From NCBI RefSeq assembly GCF_001854325.1, contig NZ_CP017754.1, positions 3,844,001 through 3,908,000 of the forward strand: a stretch of DNA of 64,000 nt, given 5' to 3'. The position numbers and the translations under genes were made by a program. Position 1 is the first letter of the stretch; the number at the start of each line of letters is the position of its first letter. This DNA is from Cupriavidus malaysiensis (GTDB lineage Bacteria > Pseudomonadota > Gammaproteobacteria > Burkholderiales > Burkholderiaceae). Shown here one piece after another: positions 55,370 through 64,000 of the stretch. The notes beneath the pieces are model-generated. The model searched no databases. It was not told the DNA's origin and saw nothing but the letters and a program-made list of their open reading frames with translations.

Positions 55370-55398
55370 TTGTGACGCCTCGCCCCCTCTGCTAGGAT
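55370..55398 (+). promoter_or_regulatory. putative promoter of the response regulator gene
   Basis: TTGTGA at 55370-55375 and TAGGAT at 55393-55398 with a 17-bp spacer. It lies about 90 bp upstream of the start codon at 55489, leaving a moderately long leader. Confidence 0.5.
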
Positions 55399-55488
55399 GG
55401 CCCTACGTCCACGCGTCAGTTTTGTCTTAGAAATGGGACATTATTGGTAACAAAAAAGGACGAGACGGGAAATTAGACGGGAATAAGC

Positions 55489-56148
55489 ATGTCGAACGCA
55501 GCACCGACGTTGTTGGTGGTCGATGATCATCCTATGGCCCTCTCCGGGACTACCGCCTTCCTGGCGGAAGTCATGCCCGATGTCGCCGTCCACGCGGCCG
55601 GCAGCGCGCGGGAGGCTCTCAACAGCCTGCATGAAGGCCTGCGGCCGGATATCGTCCTGCTGGACATCTGGCTGAACGACGGCACCGGCTTCGATGCCAT
55701 GCAGTCGTTCAAGACGGTCATTCCAGGCGCGCGCTTCATTTTCATGTCGGCCGAGGCCACGCCCGAGATCGTCGGGCGCGCCCGCGCCCTGTCGGCGTGC
55801 GGCTTCGTCGGCAAGCACCTGGACGCCAATGCCTTCACGGCCGCGGTGCGCAAGGTGCTCGCCGGTGACACCGCCTTTCCGACCGATGAAGCCCTGAACG
55901 GTCGCGCCCAGTCCTTCGGGCCGGCGCACGGCATCCCGGTTACCCCGGCCGAGCTCGGCCTGACGCCGCGCCAGGGCGCGGTGCTGGCACTGGTGCTGGA
56001 GGGGTTGCCGAACAAGGTGATCGCGCGGCGCCTGGGCCTGACCGAGAACACGGTCAAGGAGCACGTCTCCGCCATCCTGCAGCGCCTCGGCGTGCGTACC
56101 CGCATGCAGGTCATGTCGCGCATGGAGCGCTTCCGCCTGCGCCAGTGA
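55489..56148 (+). CDS. NarL/LuxR-type response regulator
   Basis: A 219-residue two-domain regulator. The receiver spans about 1-125 with acidic residues Asp12-Asp13 and phospho-acceptor Asp59 (VLLDIWLND), and the DNA-binding LuxR helix-turn-helix lies at about 150-215 (LTPRQGAVLALVLEGLPNKV, then LTENTVKEHVSAIL). It converges with a hybrid sensor kinase gene 64 bp away, its likely partner. The pair resembles the RqpR/RqpS type quorum-sensing regulators of Burkholderia and Ralstonia in design; that link is only suggestive. Confidence 0.93.
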   Translation: MSNAAPTLLVVDDHPMALSGTTAFLAEVMPDVAVHAAGSAREALNSLHEGLRPDIVLLDIWLNDGTGFDAMQSFKTVIPGARFIFMSAEATPEIVGRARALSACGFVGKHLDANAFTAAVRKVLAGDTAFPTDEALNGRAQSFGPAHGIPVTPAELGLTPRQGAVLALVLEGLPNKVIARRLGLTENTVKEHVSAILQRLGVRTRMQVMSRMERFRLRQ

Positions 56149-56183
56149 GCGCCTGCGCCCCTCCCGGAGGGAGGCGGCGCGCT

Positions 56184-56210
56184 CCGGACCGTCCCGGACC
56201 GTCCCGGACC
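56184..56210. repeat. short tandem repeat between convergent two-component genes
   Basis: The unit GTCCCGGACC is repeated twice (56191-56200, 56201-56210) and preceded by a partial copy (CCGGACC, 56184-56190). It ends three bases before the kinase stop codon. Confidence 0.8.
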
Positions 56211-56212
56211 GA

Positions 56213-58003
56213 TCAGGCCGGACGCAGCCAGCGCCTGAGCAACAGGCGCAGCGAAGCCGGGTCGACCGGCTTGGACAGCACGAAATAGCCCGCCTCTTCG
56301 GCCGCCGCCAGCGCGTCGGACTTCAGGTCGCCGGTCAGCAGGGCGCTGCGCGCCTGCGGTTGGGAATTCTGCCAGCGCTCGAGCAGGTCGAGGCCGTTCT
56401 CGCTGCCCGGCAGGCGCAGGTCGCAGAAGATGATGTCGGGCCGCAGCCCCTGGGCCAGCAGGCGATCGGCATCGGCACCGTGTGCCGCGCAGGCGACACG
56501 GATCCCCCAGGCTTCCATCAGCGCGATCCACGCCGTGCGGATCTGGCTGTCGTCGTCGACCACCAGCACGGTGCCGTGCAGGGTCTCGATCCGGGCATCC
56601 TCGGCACGGGCGGCGTCGCGCCCGGCACGGATGGTCGCCACGGTGTCGGCCGGCACCGGCGCCAGCGCGAACCAGAACACCGATCCGCGCCCCGGCACCG
56701 AGCGCACGCCATAGGTACCGCGCATCAGGCGCACGCATTCCTTGAAGATGGCCAGCCCCAGCCCCAGGCCCTGGGACGGGTCGCGCTGCGGATTGTGGAC
56801 CTGATAGTAGGGCGAGAAGATGTCGGGCAGGTGCTCGGGCGTGATGCCGGCACCGGTGTCCCACACCTCCACCCGCACGTGCTTGCGCCGCTGCCGCGCG
56901 GTCACCAGCACGCCGCCGCGCTTGGTATAGCGCAGCGCGTTCTGCACCAGGTTGAACAGCGCGCGGCGCAGCAGCACCGGCTCCGCCATCGCATACAGTT
57001 CGTCGGGGACGCGCGAGGTCAGGGACAGGCCACTCTCGCGCGCGTCGGCGGCGAACTGGTTGATCACGTCGCGGATCAGGCTGCCGACCTCGCAGGGTTC
57101 GAGCGTCGGCAGCACCTTGCGGCCCTCCAGCTTCGACAGGTCGAGCAGGGAGCGGAACAGCAGATCGATGGTCTGGGTGCCCGCTGCCACCTGCTCCACC
57201 AGCGGATGCAGCGACGACGACTGGTTGCGTGCGCGCAGCGCCTCGACCAGCATCACCAGCGCATGCACGGGCTGGCGCAGGTCATGGCTGGCGGCGGCCA
57301 GGAAACGCGACTTCTCCTCGCTGGCATGCAGCGCCCGCTCCTTTTCTTCCTGGAAGCGCTTGGCCAGGCGCCGGCTGTCGCTCTCGAGCTGGATCGCACG
57401 AACCAGCGCATGGTGCAGATTGAGTGCGTGGCGCGCCAGCATCAGCATATAGACCAGCAGCAGCATCTGCACGTAGACGCCGTGGCCGGGAAAGGCCAGT
57501 TCCGCCAGCAGCACGTTCGGCACCAGGATCGGCACGCCCGCATAGATCAGGTTGCTGGGCACCGGCGACTGGGCCGTCACGCTGCCGGCCAGCACGCCCA
57601 GGGTCAGCAGGTAGAGCACGCTCGAGAAGACGGTCGAGCTGGTATAGAAGTGCAGCAGGGCTGAGCTGCCCCAGGCCAGCCCGGTCAGGAAGGCCAGCAC
57701 CCGCATATGCGTCCACCACTTGCGCGTGTGCGCCGAGCGGCTCATGGACGTGGCGTCGCGCCGGTAGCCAAGGTAGAACCAGGCTGCTCCCAGCGACAGG
57801 ACCAGCATCACCCCGCACCAGGCCAGCAGCGCGCCCTGCACGGCGGCGCGCCAGAAGGCGAAAGTCGTCAGCAGCGGCAGCAGCACGGAGGCCACGATGC
57901 CGGTCGGCGTGACGCGATGGACGGTGGCAAGCAGCTTCGCGCGGGTCTCGACGTCGAGCGGAGGGCCTGGCGGCGGCAGGAATCGGTTGAGCAGCGCGTT
58001 CAA
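56213..58003 (-). CDS. hybrid sensor histidine kinase / response regulator
   Basis: Membrane sensor of 596 residues. Six hydrophobic segments occupy residues 35-195 with little periplasmic sequence, so it likely senses within or near the membrane. A dimerisation domain with the H-box ASHDLRQP (His240) follows, then the ATPase domain (N-box NLVQNALRYT 351-360, G-boxes DTGAG 382-386 and GLGLGL 412-417) and a C-terminal receiver with Asp528 (IFCDLRLP). The added receiver suggests an intramolecular phosphate branch before the NarL-type partner encoded tail-to-tail. No start alternative is needed; MNALLNRFLPPPGPP begins the frame. Confidence 0.93.
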   Translation of the reverse strand: MNALLNRFLPPPGPPLDVETRAKLLATVHRVTPTGIVASVLLPLLTTFAFWRAAVQGALLAWCGVMLVLSLGAAWFYLGYRRDATSMSRSAHTRKWWTHMRVLAFLTGLAWGSSALLHFYTSSTVFSSVLYLLTLGVLAGSVTAQSPVPSNLIYAGVPILVPNVLLAELAFPGHGVYVQMLLLVYMLMLARHALNLHHALVRAIQLESDSRRLAKRFQEEKERALHASEEKSRFLAAASHDLRQPVHALVMLVEALRARNQSSSLHPLVEQVAAGTQTIDLLFRSLLDLSKLEGRKVLPTLEPCEVGSLIRDVINQFAADARESGLSLTSRVPDELYAMAEPVLLRRALFNLVQNALRYTKRGGVLVTARQRRKHVRVEVWDTGAGITPEHLPDIFSPYYQVHNPQRDPSQGLGLGLAIFKECVRLMRGTYGVRSVPGRGSVFWFALAPVPADTVATIRAGRDAARAEDARIETLHGTVLVVDDDSQIRTAWIALMEAWGIRVACAAHGADADRLLAQGLRPDIIFCDLRLPGSENGLDLLERWQNSQPQARSALLTGDLKSDALAAAEEAGYFVLSKPVDPASLRLLLRRWLRPA

Positions 58004-58128
58004 GAGGAGGCGTGAGCAACAATGCGATCGGCCATATCATGCCCACTTTTGTCGCGGGGCGCCACGCCGGAAGGGCTTGTCCGGCACAAAAATCCCGATT
58101 CCGGGGCGCCAGGTCTGGGCACGCGGCG

Positions 58129-58155
58129 TTGCCGGACTTCCATTCGACTTATAAT
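58129..58155 (+). promoter_or_regulatory. promoter of ribF
   Basis: A perfect -10, TATAAT, at 58150-58155 with TTGCCG at 58129-58134 (15-bp spacer, shorter than ideal). The transcript would start near 58162, which excludes the in-frame ATG at 58012 as start and supports the GTG at 58189. Confidence 0.6.
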
Positions 58156-58188
58156 GCTCGCTTTACCCGAACGCTTGTCGCCGTCCTC

Positions 58189-59184
58189 GTGAAAGTCTTC
58201 CGCGGCCTGCCCAACGCCGAGAGCCGCGCGCCCTGCGCGCTGACCATCGGCAATTTCGACGGTGTGCATCGCGGCCACCAGTCGCTGCTGGCGCGCGCGC
58301 GCGCGGCGGCCGACGCGCGCGGCCTGCCGCTGTGCGTGATGACATTCGAGCCGCATCCGCGCGAGTTCTTCATGCCGGAGCGCGCACCGACCCGCATCGC
58401 CCTGCTGCGCGACAAGCTGGAGAGCCTGCGCCGCAATGGCGTCGACCGCGTCGTGGTGGAGCACTTCAACGCCCACTTCGCCGGCCAGTCGCCACAGCAG
58501 TTCGTCGAGAACGTGCTGTGGCACGGCCTGCATGCGCGCTGGGTACTGGTGGGCGACGACTTCCGCTTCGGCGCCAAGCGGGCCGGTGACTTCGCCTACC
58601 TGCAGCAGGCCGGCAAGCACTTCGGCTTCGACGTCGAGCAGATGGGCTCGGTGTCCGAGGGCGGCGTGCGCATCTCCAGCTCTGCGGTACGCGAAGCGCT
58701 GGCGGCGGGCGACCTGGAACATGCCCGGCGCCTGCTCGGCCATGGCTATGCGATCAGCGGCCACGTCATCCACGGGCGCAAGCTCGGGCGTGACCTGGGC
58801 TTTCCCACGCTGAACCTGCGCATCTCGCACAAGCGCCCCGCGGTCAATGGCATCTTCGTGGTCCAGGTGCACGGCCTGGCCGACCATCCGCTGCCGGGCG
58901 TGGCCAGCATCGGCGTGCGCCCCACCATCGAGGACGCCGGCCGCGTGCTGCTGGAAGTCCACTTGTTCGATTTCAGCGGCGACCTGTACGGCAAGCTGGT
59001 GCGGGTGGAGTTCATGAAGAAGCTGCGCGACGAAGCCCGCTTCGACAATCTCGACCAGCTCACCGCAGCCATTGCCAAGGACAGCGCCGAGGCCCGCGGC
59101 TTCTTCGGCCTGACGGTGCCGGGCACGCCCGAACCGGGCGCCGGTCGCGACTTCGCCACCTCCGCGACCGACCGAATTAGCTAG
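58189..59184 (+). CDS. ribF: bifunctional riboflavin kinase / FAD synthetase
   Basis: Makes FMN from riboflavin and ATP, then FAD from FMN. From the GTG at 58189 the protein has 331 residues. The N-terminal nucleotidyltransferase part carries TIGNFDGVHRGHQ (about 18-30) and the SSSAVREAL motif (about 164-172), and the C-terminal flavokinase domain has GRKLGRDLGFPTLNL (about 198-212) and the VASIGVRPT segment. The -10 box lies between the ATG at 58012 and this GTG, so GTG is chosen. The last 15 residues are unstructured. First gene of ribF-ileS-lspA-coaBC, a conserved order. Confidence 0.95.
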   Translation: MKVFRGLPNAESRAPCALTIGNFDGVHRGHQSLLARARAAADARGLPLCVMTFEPHPREFFMPERAPTRIALLRDKLESLRRNGVDRVVVEHFNAHFAGQSPQQFVENVLWHGLHARWVLVGDDFRFGAKRAGDFAYLQQAGKHFGFDVEQMGSVSEGGVRISSSAVREALAAGDLEHARRLLGHGYAISGHVIHGRKLGRDLGFPTLNLRISHKRPAVNGIFVVQVHGLADHPLPGVASIGVRPTIEDAGRVLLEVHLFDFSGDLYGKLVRVEFMKKLRDEARFDNLDQLTAAIAKDSAEARGFFGLTVPGTPEPGAGRDFATSATDRIS

Positions 59185-59304
59185 CGGCCGCATCCCGCCA
59201 GGCGGCGGGACGCGGAGTCGCCCGCACACGCACCCACAGCCAACTCCGCGCCGGCCCGGGCCACCAGCCCGCCGCGCGCCAGACGAATTGCCCCGAGAAT
59301 CGAC

Positions 59305-62196
59305 ATGTCCGACGACAAACGCGCCAAGCCCGAGAAAAGCAAGTACCCGGTCAACCTGCTCGACACCCCGTTCCCGATGCGCGGCGACCTGCCCAAGCGC
59401 GAACCGCAGTGGGTCAAGCAATGGCAGGAAACGCAGCGCTACCGGAAGATCCGCGAAGCACGCAAGGGCGCCAAGAAGTTCATCCTGCACGACGGCCCGC
59501 CGTATGCCAACGGCGACATCCACATCGGACACGCCGTCAACAAGATCCTGAAAGACATGATCGTCAAGGCGCGCGGCCTGTCCGGGCTCGACGCCGTCTA
59601 CGTGCCTGGCTGGGACTGCCACGGCATGCCGATCGAGATCCAGATCGAGAAGCAGTTCGGCAAGGGGCTTCCGGTGCAGGAGGTGCAGGCCAAGGCGCGC
59701 GCCTACGCCACCGAGCAGATTGCCCGCCAGAAAGTCGACTTCCAGCGCCTGGGCGTGCTGGGCGACTGGGACAACCCCTATCTGACCATGAACTTCCGCA
59801 ACGAGGCCGACGAACTGCGCGCCCTCGGCAAGATCATGGAGAAGGGCTTCGTCTTCCGCGGCCTGAAGCCGGTCAACTGGTGCTTCGACTGCGGCTCGGC
59901 GCTGGCCGAGGCCGAAGTCGAGTACAAGGACAAGACCGATCTGTCGATCGACGTCGGCTTCCCCTTCGCCGAGACCGACAAGCTGGCGCACGCCTTCAAG
60001 GTGCCGGCCGAGCAGCTCGCCGCCCGCCCCGGCTGGATCGTGATCTGGACCACCACCCCGTGGACCATCCCCTCCAACCAGGCACTGAACGTCCACCCCG
60101 AAGTGGAGTACGCACTGGTCGACACCCCGCGCGGCTGGCTGATCCTGGCCACCGAGCGCGTCGAGGAACAACTCAAGATCTACGAACTCGAAGGCAAGGT
60201 GGTCGCCACCGCGCGCGGCGCGGCGCTGTCGGAGATCCACTTCCACCATCCGCTGGCCAAGACGGACGCCGGCTACGATCGCCTGTCGCCGATCTACCTG
60301 GGCGACTACGTCACCACCGACACCGGCTCGGGCATCGTGCACTCGGCACCGGCCTACGGCGTGGAAGACTTCCAGTCGTGCAAGGCGCACGGCATGCGCG
60401 ACGCGGACATCATCAGCCCGGTCATGGGCGACGGCGTCTACGCGAGCTGGCTGCCGCTGTTCGGCGGCATGAAGATCTGGGACGCCAACCCGCAGATCGT
60501 CGTGGCGCTGAAGGCCTCGGGCAACCTGTTCAACTCGCATAACTACCCGCACAGCTATATGCACTGCTGGCGGCACAAGACCCCGATCATCTACCGCGCT
60601 ACCTCGCAGTGGTTCGCCGGGATGGACGTGGAGCCCACGGCAGAGAACGGCGAGAGCGGCCCGACCCTGCGCGAGACGGCGCTGGCCGGCATCGAAGCAA
60701 CCGCCTTCTACCCGTCCTGGGGCAAGCAGCGCCTGCACAATATGATCGCCAACCGGCCCGACTGGACGCTGTCGCGCCAGCGCCAGTGGGGCGTGCCGAT
60801 GGCTTTCTTCGTCCACAAGGAAACCGGTGCGCTGCATCCGCGCACGCCGGAGCTGCTGGAGGAAGTGGCCAAGCGCGTCGAACAGCACGGCATCGAGGCC
60901 TGGCAGGCGCTGGACCCGAAGGAACTGCTGGGCGACGAGGCCGAGCACTATGAGAAGAACCGCGACACGCTGGACGTCTGGTTCGACTCGGGCACCACAC
61001 ACTGGACCGTGATCCGCGGCTCGCACCGGGACGAACTGTACGACCCGTCGGCCGACACGCCGGACGGGCGCCTGGCCGACCTCTACCTGGAAGGCTCGGA
61101 CCAGCACCGCGGCTGGTTCCACTCCTCGCTGCTGACCGCGTCGATGCTGTACGGCAAGCCGCCCTACAAGGCGCTGCTGACGCACGGCTTCACCGTCGAC
61201 GGCGAAGGCCGCAAGATGTCCAAGTCGATCGGCAATACCGTGTCGCCGCAGGACATCGCCAACAAGATGGGGGCCGAGATCATCCGCCTGTGGGTGGCCT
61301 CGACCGACTACTCGGGCGAACTGTCGATCTCCGACGAGATCCTCAAGCGCGTGGTCGAAGGCTACCGCCGCATCCGCAACACGCTGCGCTTCCTGCTGGC
61401 CAACCTGACCGACTACGACCATGCCAAGCACGCGCTGCCGCCGTCGGAATGGCTGGAGATCGACCGCTACGCCGTGGCGCTGACCGCCCAGCTGCAGAAG
61501 GAAGTGCTGTCGCACTACGACGTGTACGAGTTCCACCCGGTGGTCGCCAAGCTGCAGACCTTCTGCTCGGAAGACCTGGGCGGCTTCTACCTCGACGTGC
61601 TGAAGGACCGCCTCTACACCACCGCGCCGGACTCGCGCGCGCGCCGCGCCGCGCAGAACGCGCTGTACCACATCACCCAGTCGATGCTGCACTGGATGGC
61701 ACCGTTCCTGTCGTTCACCGCCGAGGAGGCGTGGCAGGTGTTCCGCCACGGCACCGGCCACGACGAGACCATCTTCACCAGCACCTACTATGCGACGCCG
61801 GCGCTCGACCACGCCGATGGCCTGCTGGAGAAGTGGCACGAAATCCGCACCGTGCGCGCGGAGGTGACCAGGCAGCTCGAGTCGGTGCGCGTGGAGGGCG
61901 GTATCGGCTCCTCGCTGCAGGCGGAAGTGTCGATCAGCGCCGGCGGCCCGACCCTGGCCGCGCTGCAAAGCCTGGACGACGACCTGCGCTTCGTGCTGCT
62001 GACCTCCGCCGCCACCGTCACGCCGGCGCCGGAAGGCGGTGACCTGCTGGTGACCGTGACGCCGTCGACACACGCCAAGTGCGAGCGCTGCTGGCACTAC
62101 CGCGAGGATGTCGGCGCCGATACGGCCCACCCCACACTGTGCGGCCGTTGCGTCAGCAACCTGTTCGGCGCCGGCGAACAACGGAGCCACGCCTGA
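59305..62196 (+). CDS. ileS: isoleucyl-tRNA synthetase
   Basis: Class I aminoacyl-tRNA synthetase of 963 residues. HIGH signature at 73-76, CP1 editing domain (about 200-400) with the [10 protein letters not shown] motif, KMSKS at 637-641, and a C-terminal zinc finger with Cys926, Cys929, Cys946 and Cys949. It is of the bacterial IleS1 type, sensitive to mupirocin in known relatives. The stop TGA overlaps the lspA ATG by one base (TGATG at 62194-62198), so translation is coupled. A 120-bp gap separates it from ribF. Confidence 0.98.
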   Translation: MSDDKRAKPEKSKYPVNLLDTPFPMRGDLPKREPQWVKQWQETQRYRKIREARKGAKKFILHDGPPYANGDIHIGHAVNKILKDMIVKARGLSGLDAVYVPGWDCHGMPIEIQIEKQFGKGLPVQEVQAKARAYATEQIARQKVDFQRLGVLGDWDNPYLTMNFRNEADELRALGKIMEKGFVFRGLKPVNWCFDCGSALAEAEVEYKDKTDLSIDVGFPFAETDKLAHAFKVPAEQLAARPGWIVIWTTTPWTIPSNQALNVHPEVEYALVDTPRGWLILATERVEEQLKIYELEGKVVATARGAALSEIHFHHPLAKTDAGYDRLSPIYLGDYVTTDTGSGIVHSAPAYGVEDFQSCKAHGMRDADIISPVMGDGVYASWLPLFGGMKIWDANPQIVVALKASGNLFNSHNYPHSYMHCWRHKTPIIYRATSQWFAGMDVEPTAENGESGPTLRETALAGIEATAFYPSWGKQRLHNMIANRPDWTLSRQRQWGVPMAFFVHKETGALHPRTPELLEEVAKRVEQHGIEAWQALDPKELLGDEAEHYEKNRDTLDVWFDSGTTHWTVIRGSHRDELYDPSADTPDGRLADLYLEGSDQHRGWFHSSLLTASMLYGKPPYKALLTHGFTVDGEGRKMSKSIGNTVSPQDIANKMGAEIIRLWVASTDYSGELSISDEILKRVVEGYRRIRNTLRFLLANLTDYDHAKHALPPSEWLEIDRYAVALTAQLQKEVLSHYDVYEFHPVVAKLQTFCSEDLGGFYLDVLKDRLYTTAPDSRARRAAQNALYHITQSMLHWMAPFLSFTAEEAWQVFRHGTGHDETIFTSTYYATPALDHADGLLEKWHEIRTVRAEVTRQLESVRVEGGIGSSLQAEVSISAGGPTLAALQSLDDDLRFVLLTSAATVTPAPEGGDLLVTVTPSTHAKCERCWHYREDVGADTAHPTLCGRCVSNLFGAGEQRSHA

Positions 62197-62723
62197 TGGC
62201 CGCCGCGGGCACGCGCGCGGCGCGTTCGAGCAAGCGCCCGAGCAAGGCGGCAGGCACCACACCCTGGCTGTGGATGGCCTTCGCCCTGCTGGTGGTGATG
62301 GCCGACCAGTTCCTCAAGCTGGTCATCGTGCGCAGCTTCGCCTACGGCGAATCGCGCCCGGTGACCGGCTTCTTCAACCTGGTACTGGTCTACAACAAGG
62401 GCGCGGCCTTCAGCTTCCTGGCCGACGCCGGCGGCTGGCAGCGCTGGTTCTTCACCGGCCTGGGCGTCGTGGTCGGCCTGTTCATCATCTGGCTGCTGTA
62501 CCGCCACACCGGCCAGCGGCTGTTCTGCCTGGCCGTGTCGCTGATTCTCGGCGGCGCCGTGGGCAACGTGGTGGACCGCGTGCTCTACGGCCATGTGGTC
62601 GACTTCCTCGACTTCTACGCAGGCCGCTACCACTGGCCCGCCTTCAACCTCGCCGACTGCGCCATCACCGTCGGCGCGGCGCTGCTGATCGTCGACGAGC
62701 TGCGTCGCGTGCGGCGCCAGTAA
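62196..62723 (+). CDS. lspA: lipoprotein signal peptidase
   Basis: Aspartic membrane protease that cuts prolipoproteins before the lipidated cysteine. It has 175 residues, with four hydrophobic helices and catalytic Asp136 (GHVVDFLDF) and Asp154 (FNLADCAIT). The first 20 residues are a basic Ala/Arg/Lys extension. The ATG at 62196 shares a base with the ileS stop; an upstream in-frame ATG lies within ileS and is unlikely. Substrates in this window include the LivJ-type lipoprotein. Confidence 0.96.
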   Translation: MAAAGTRAARSSKRPSKAAGTTPWLWMAFALLVVMADQFLKLVIVRSFAYGESRPVTGFFNLVLVYNKGAAFSFLADAGGWQRWFFTGLGVVVGLFIIWLLYRHTGQRLFCLAVSLILGGAVGNVVDRVLYGHVVDFLDFYAGRYHWPAFNLADCAITVGAALLIVDELRRVRRQ

Positions 62724-62730
62724 GCGCATT

Positions 62731-62759
62731 GCGGCCCCGGCAACGATGCCCGGGGCCGC
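62731..62759 (+). terminator. hairpin downstream of lspA
   Basis: GCGGCCCCGG (62731-62740) and CCGGGGCCGC (62750-62759) form a 10-bp stem with a 9-base loop. No T-run follows. It could pause or end lspA transcripts, or be an RNA-stability element before coaBC. Confidence 0.45.
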
Positions 62760-62891
62760 GCTCTCCCGACTCCCCTTCCGCGCCGGCGCGTCAGCCCCGG
62801 CAGCCCCGGCAGTACCGGCGGCAAGCCGGTATGATGCGGGGTGCCCGGCGCCGCACGCCTGCGGCCATCTTCCCTTTTCCGAGAGCCCACC

Positions 62892-64000
62892 ATGGATTTG
62901 CACGGCAAGCACATCGTTCTAGGCCTGACCGGCGGCATCGCCTGCTACAAGTCGGCCGAACTGGTCCGCCTGCTCACCAAGGCCGGGGCCACCGTGCAAG
63001 TGGCCATGACCGAGGCGGCAACGCATTTCATCACCCCGGTCACGATGCAGGCGCTGTCGGGACGCCCGGTCTTCCGGTCGCAGTGGGATGACCGCGTCGG
63101 CAACAACATGGCCCATATCGACCTCTCGCGGGAAGCCGATGCCATCGTCATCGCGCCCGCCTCCACCGATTTCATGGCGCGCCTGGCCAACGGCCTGTGC
63201 GACGACCTGCTCAGCACGCTGTGCATCGCGCGCGACTGCCCGCTGCTGGTGGCGCCGGCCATGAACCGGCAGATGTGGGCCGCGCCGGCCACCCAGCGCA
63301 ACGTCGCGCAATTGCGCGCGGACGGCGTCACGGTGCTCGGCCCGGGCAGCGGCGACCAGGCCTGCGGCGAGGTCGGCGATGGCCGCATGCTGGAACCCGA
63401 GGAACTGCTCGAGGACATCGTCGCTTTCTTCCAACCCAAGGTGCTGGCCGGGCGGCGCGTGCTGATCACCGCCGGCCCCACCTTCGAGGCTATCGACCCG
63501 GTTCGCGGCATCACCAACCGCTCGTCCGGCAAGATGGGCTTCGCCATTGCGCGCGCGGCGCGCGAGGCGGGTGCCGAGGTGCACTTGGTGGCCGGCCCGA
63601 CCGCGCTGCCGACGCCGCGCGGGGTGGCGCGCTCGGATGTGCAGAGCGCGCGCCAGATGCACGATGCCGTGCTGGCCGGGCTGCACGGCAGCGACGTTTT
63701 CATCGCGGTGGCGGCCGTGGCCGACTGGCGGCCCGCGCAGGTCGCCGCGCAGAAGCTGAAGAAAGCCAACGACACCGACACGCCGACACTGGAATTCGTG
63801 CAGAACCCGGACATTCTCGCCGCCGTCGCCGCGCGGCCCGACGCGCCCTACTGCGTGGGCTTCGCCGCCGAGAGCGAGAACCTGGAAACCTACGGCGAGC
63901 AGAAGCGCCAGCGCAAGCGCGTGCCCCTGCTGGTCGGCAATATCGGCCATCACACCTTCGGCCTGGACGACAACGAGATCGTGCTGTTCGACGCACAAGG
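62892..64000 (+). CDS. coaBC: bifunctional phosphopantothenoylcysteine decarboxylase / phosphopantothenate-cysteine ligase (3' end missing)
   Basis: Two steps of coenzyme A synthesis in one flavoprotein. The visible 369 codons contain the CoaC domain (His75 in NNMAHIDL, Asn125 in APAMNRQM, Cys158 in GDQACGE, the same positions as the E. coli catalytic residues) and the start of CoaB (ITAGPTFEAIDPVRGITNR, about 194-212, and SSGKMGFA). The reading frame is open to the window end, so the C-terminus is missing. The ATG at 62892 gives MDLHGKHIVLGLTGG. It is 168 bp after lspA. Confidence 0.96.
   Translation, partial: MDLHGKHIVLGLTGGIACYKSAELVRLLTKAGATVQVAMTEAATHFITPVTMQALSGRPVFRSQWDDRVGNNMAHIDLSREADAIVIAPASTDFMARLANGLCDDLLSTLCIARDCPLLVAPAMNRQMWAAPATQRNVAQLRADGVTVLGPGSGDQACGEVGDGRMLEPEELLEDIVAFFQPKVLAGRRVLITAGPTFEAIDPVRGITNRSSGKMGFAIARAAREAGAEVHLVAGPTALPTPRGVARSDVQSARQMHDAVLAGLHGSDVFIAVAAVADWRPAQVAAQKLKKANDTDTPTLEFVQNPDILAAVAARPDAPYCVGFAAESENLETYGEQKRQRKRVPLLVGNIGHHTFGLDDNEIVLFDAQ

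Noticed and set aside
58000..62262. A 1420-codon open frame on the minus strand opposite ribF and ileS
   Set aside because: It is a shadow of the real genes on the other strand. The translation is rich in Gln, His, Val and Gly in the pattern produced by antisense reading of GC-rich codons, has no family motif, and would cover two certain genes.

Overview
The window is GC-rich DNA with tightly packed genes, short intergenic gaps and many 4-bp ATGA overlaps. Gene content and order (pepA-holC-DUF2486 divergent from lptF-lptG; a CysB-linked cysI-DUF934-cysH-cysD-cysN-cobA cluster; fkpB-ispH; nadB facing nadC-nadA; ribF-ileS-lspA-coaBC) point to a betaproteobacterium of the order Burkholderiales, most likely Burkholderiaceae of the Cupriavidus/Ralstonia type. 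It reads as ordinary chromosome. I see no prophage, insertion sequence, CRISPR array or rRNA. There is one tRNA gene, tRNA-Leu(CAA).

Layout. 0-7.4 kb: ilvD with the first bases of a divergent LysR gene at the edge; pepA-holC-DUF2486 on the minus strand; lptF-lptG and a CbiX-like gene on the plus strand. 7.5-15.6 kb: a minus-strand assimilatory sulfate reduction operon (tauE-like exporter, cysI, DUF934, cysH, cysD, cysN, cobA) divergent from cysB. 15.8-22.5 kb: mixed single genes (methyltransferase, DUF1428, solitary substrate-binding protein, beta-hydroxyacid dehydrogenase family enzyme, HNH protein), tRNA-Leu, a small membrane protein and a serine hydrolase. 23.2-32.7 kb: histidine utilisation genes hutU-hutD-hutI-hutF-hutG, and a separate unit made of a NitT/TauT-type ABC importer followed by hutC; both promoters carry the same TGTATATACA operator. 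33.0-36.6 kb: an epimerase-like gene, a divergent ferredoxin-reductase-type flavoenzyme, and argD preceded by a strong promoter plus intrinsic terminator. 36.7-41.7 kb: livFGMHJ branched-chain amino acid importer. 42.5-49.3 kb: ispH-fkpB, radC, rpmB-rpmG, nadB and nadA-nadC. 49.5-55.2 kb: fatty acid desaturase, then purN-rsmB-PLD-mscS. 55.5-58.0 kb: a NarL-type response regulator facing a hybrid sensor kinase. 58.2-64.0 kb: ribF-ileS-lspA-coaBC, the last gene running off the end.

How the genes work together. The sulfur cluster runs sulfate to APS (CysDN), APS to sulfite (CysH with the iron-sulfur cysteines of APS reductases; no APS kinase in the window) and sulfite to sulfide (CysI), with CobA and the convergent CbiX-like gene as candidate siroheme suppliers. 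The hut genes encode the five-step HutF/HutG route to glutamate, but histidine ammonia-lyase (hutH) is not in the window; the HutC-linked importer may therefore bring in urocanate or a related compound. The nad genes give the complete aspartate-to-nicotinate-mononucleotide branch.

The most unusual signals are regulatory. They are the leader/terminator element ahead of argD, the shared HutC operators tying an uncharacterised ABC importer to the hut regulon, several perfect inverted repeats placed on promoters (livJ, rpmB), and two places where a -10 box sits about 7 nt before a start codon (purN and the argD leader).
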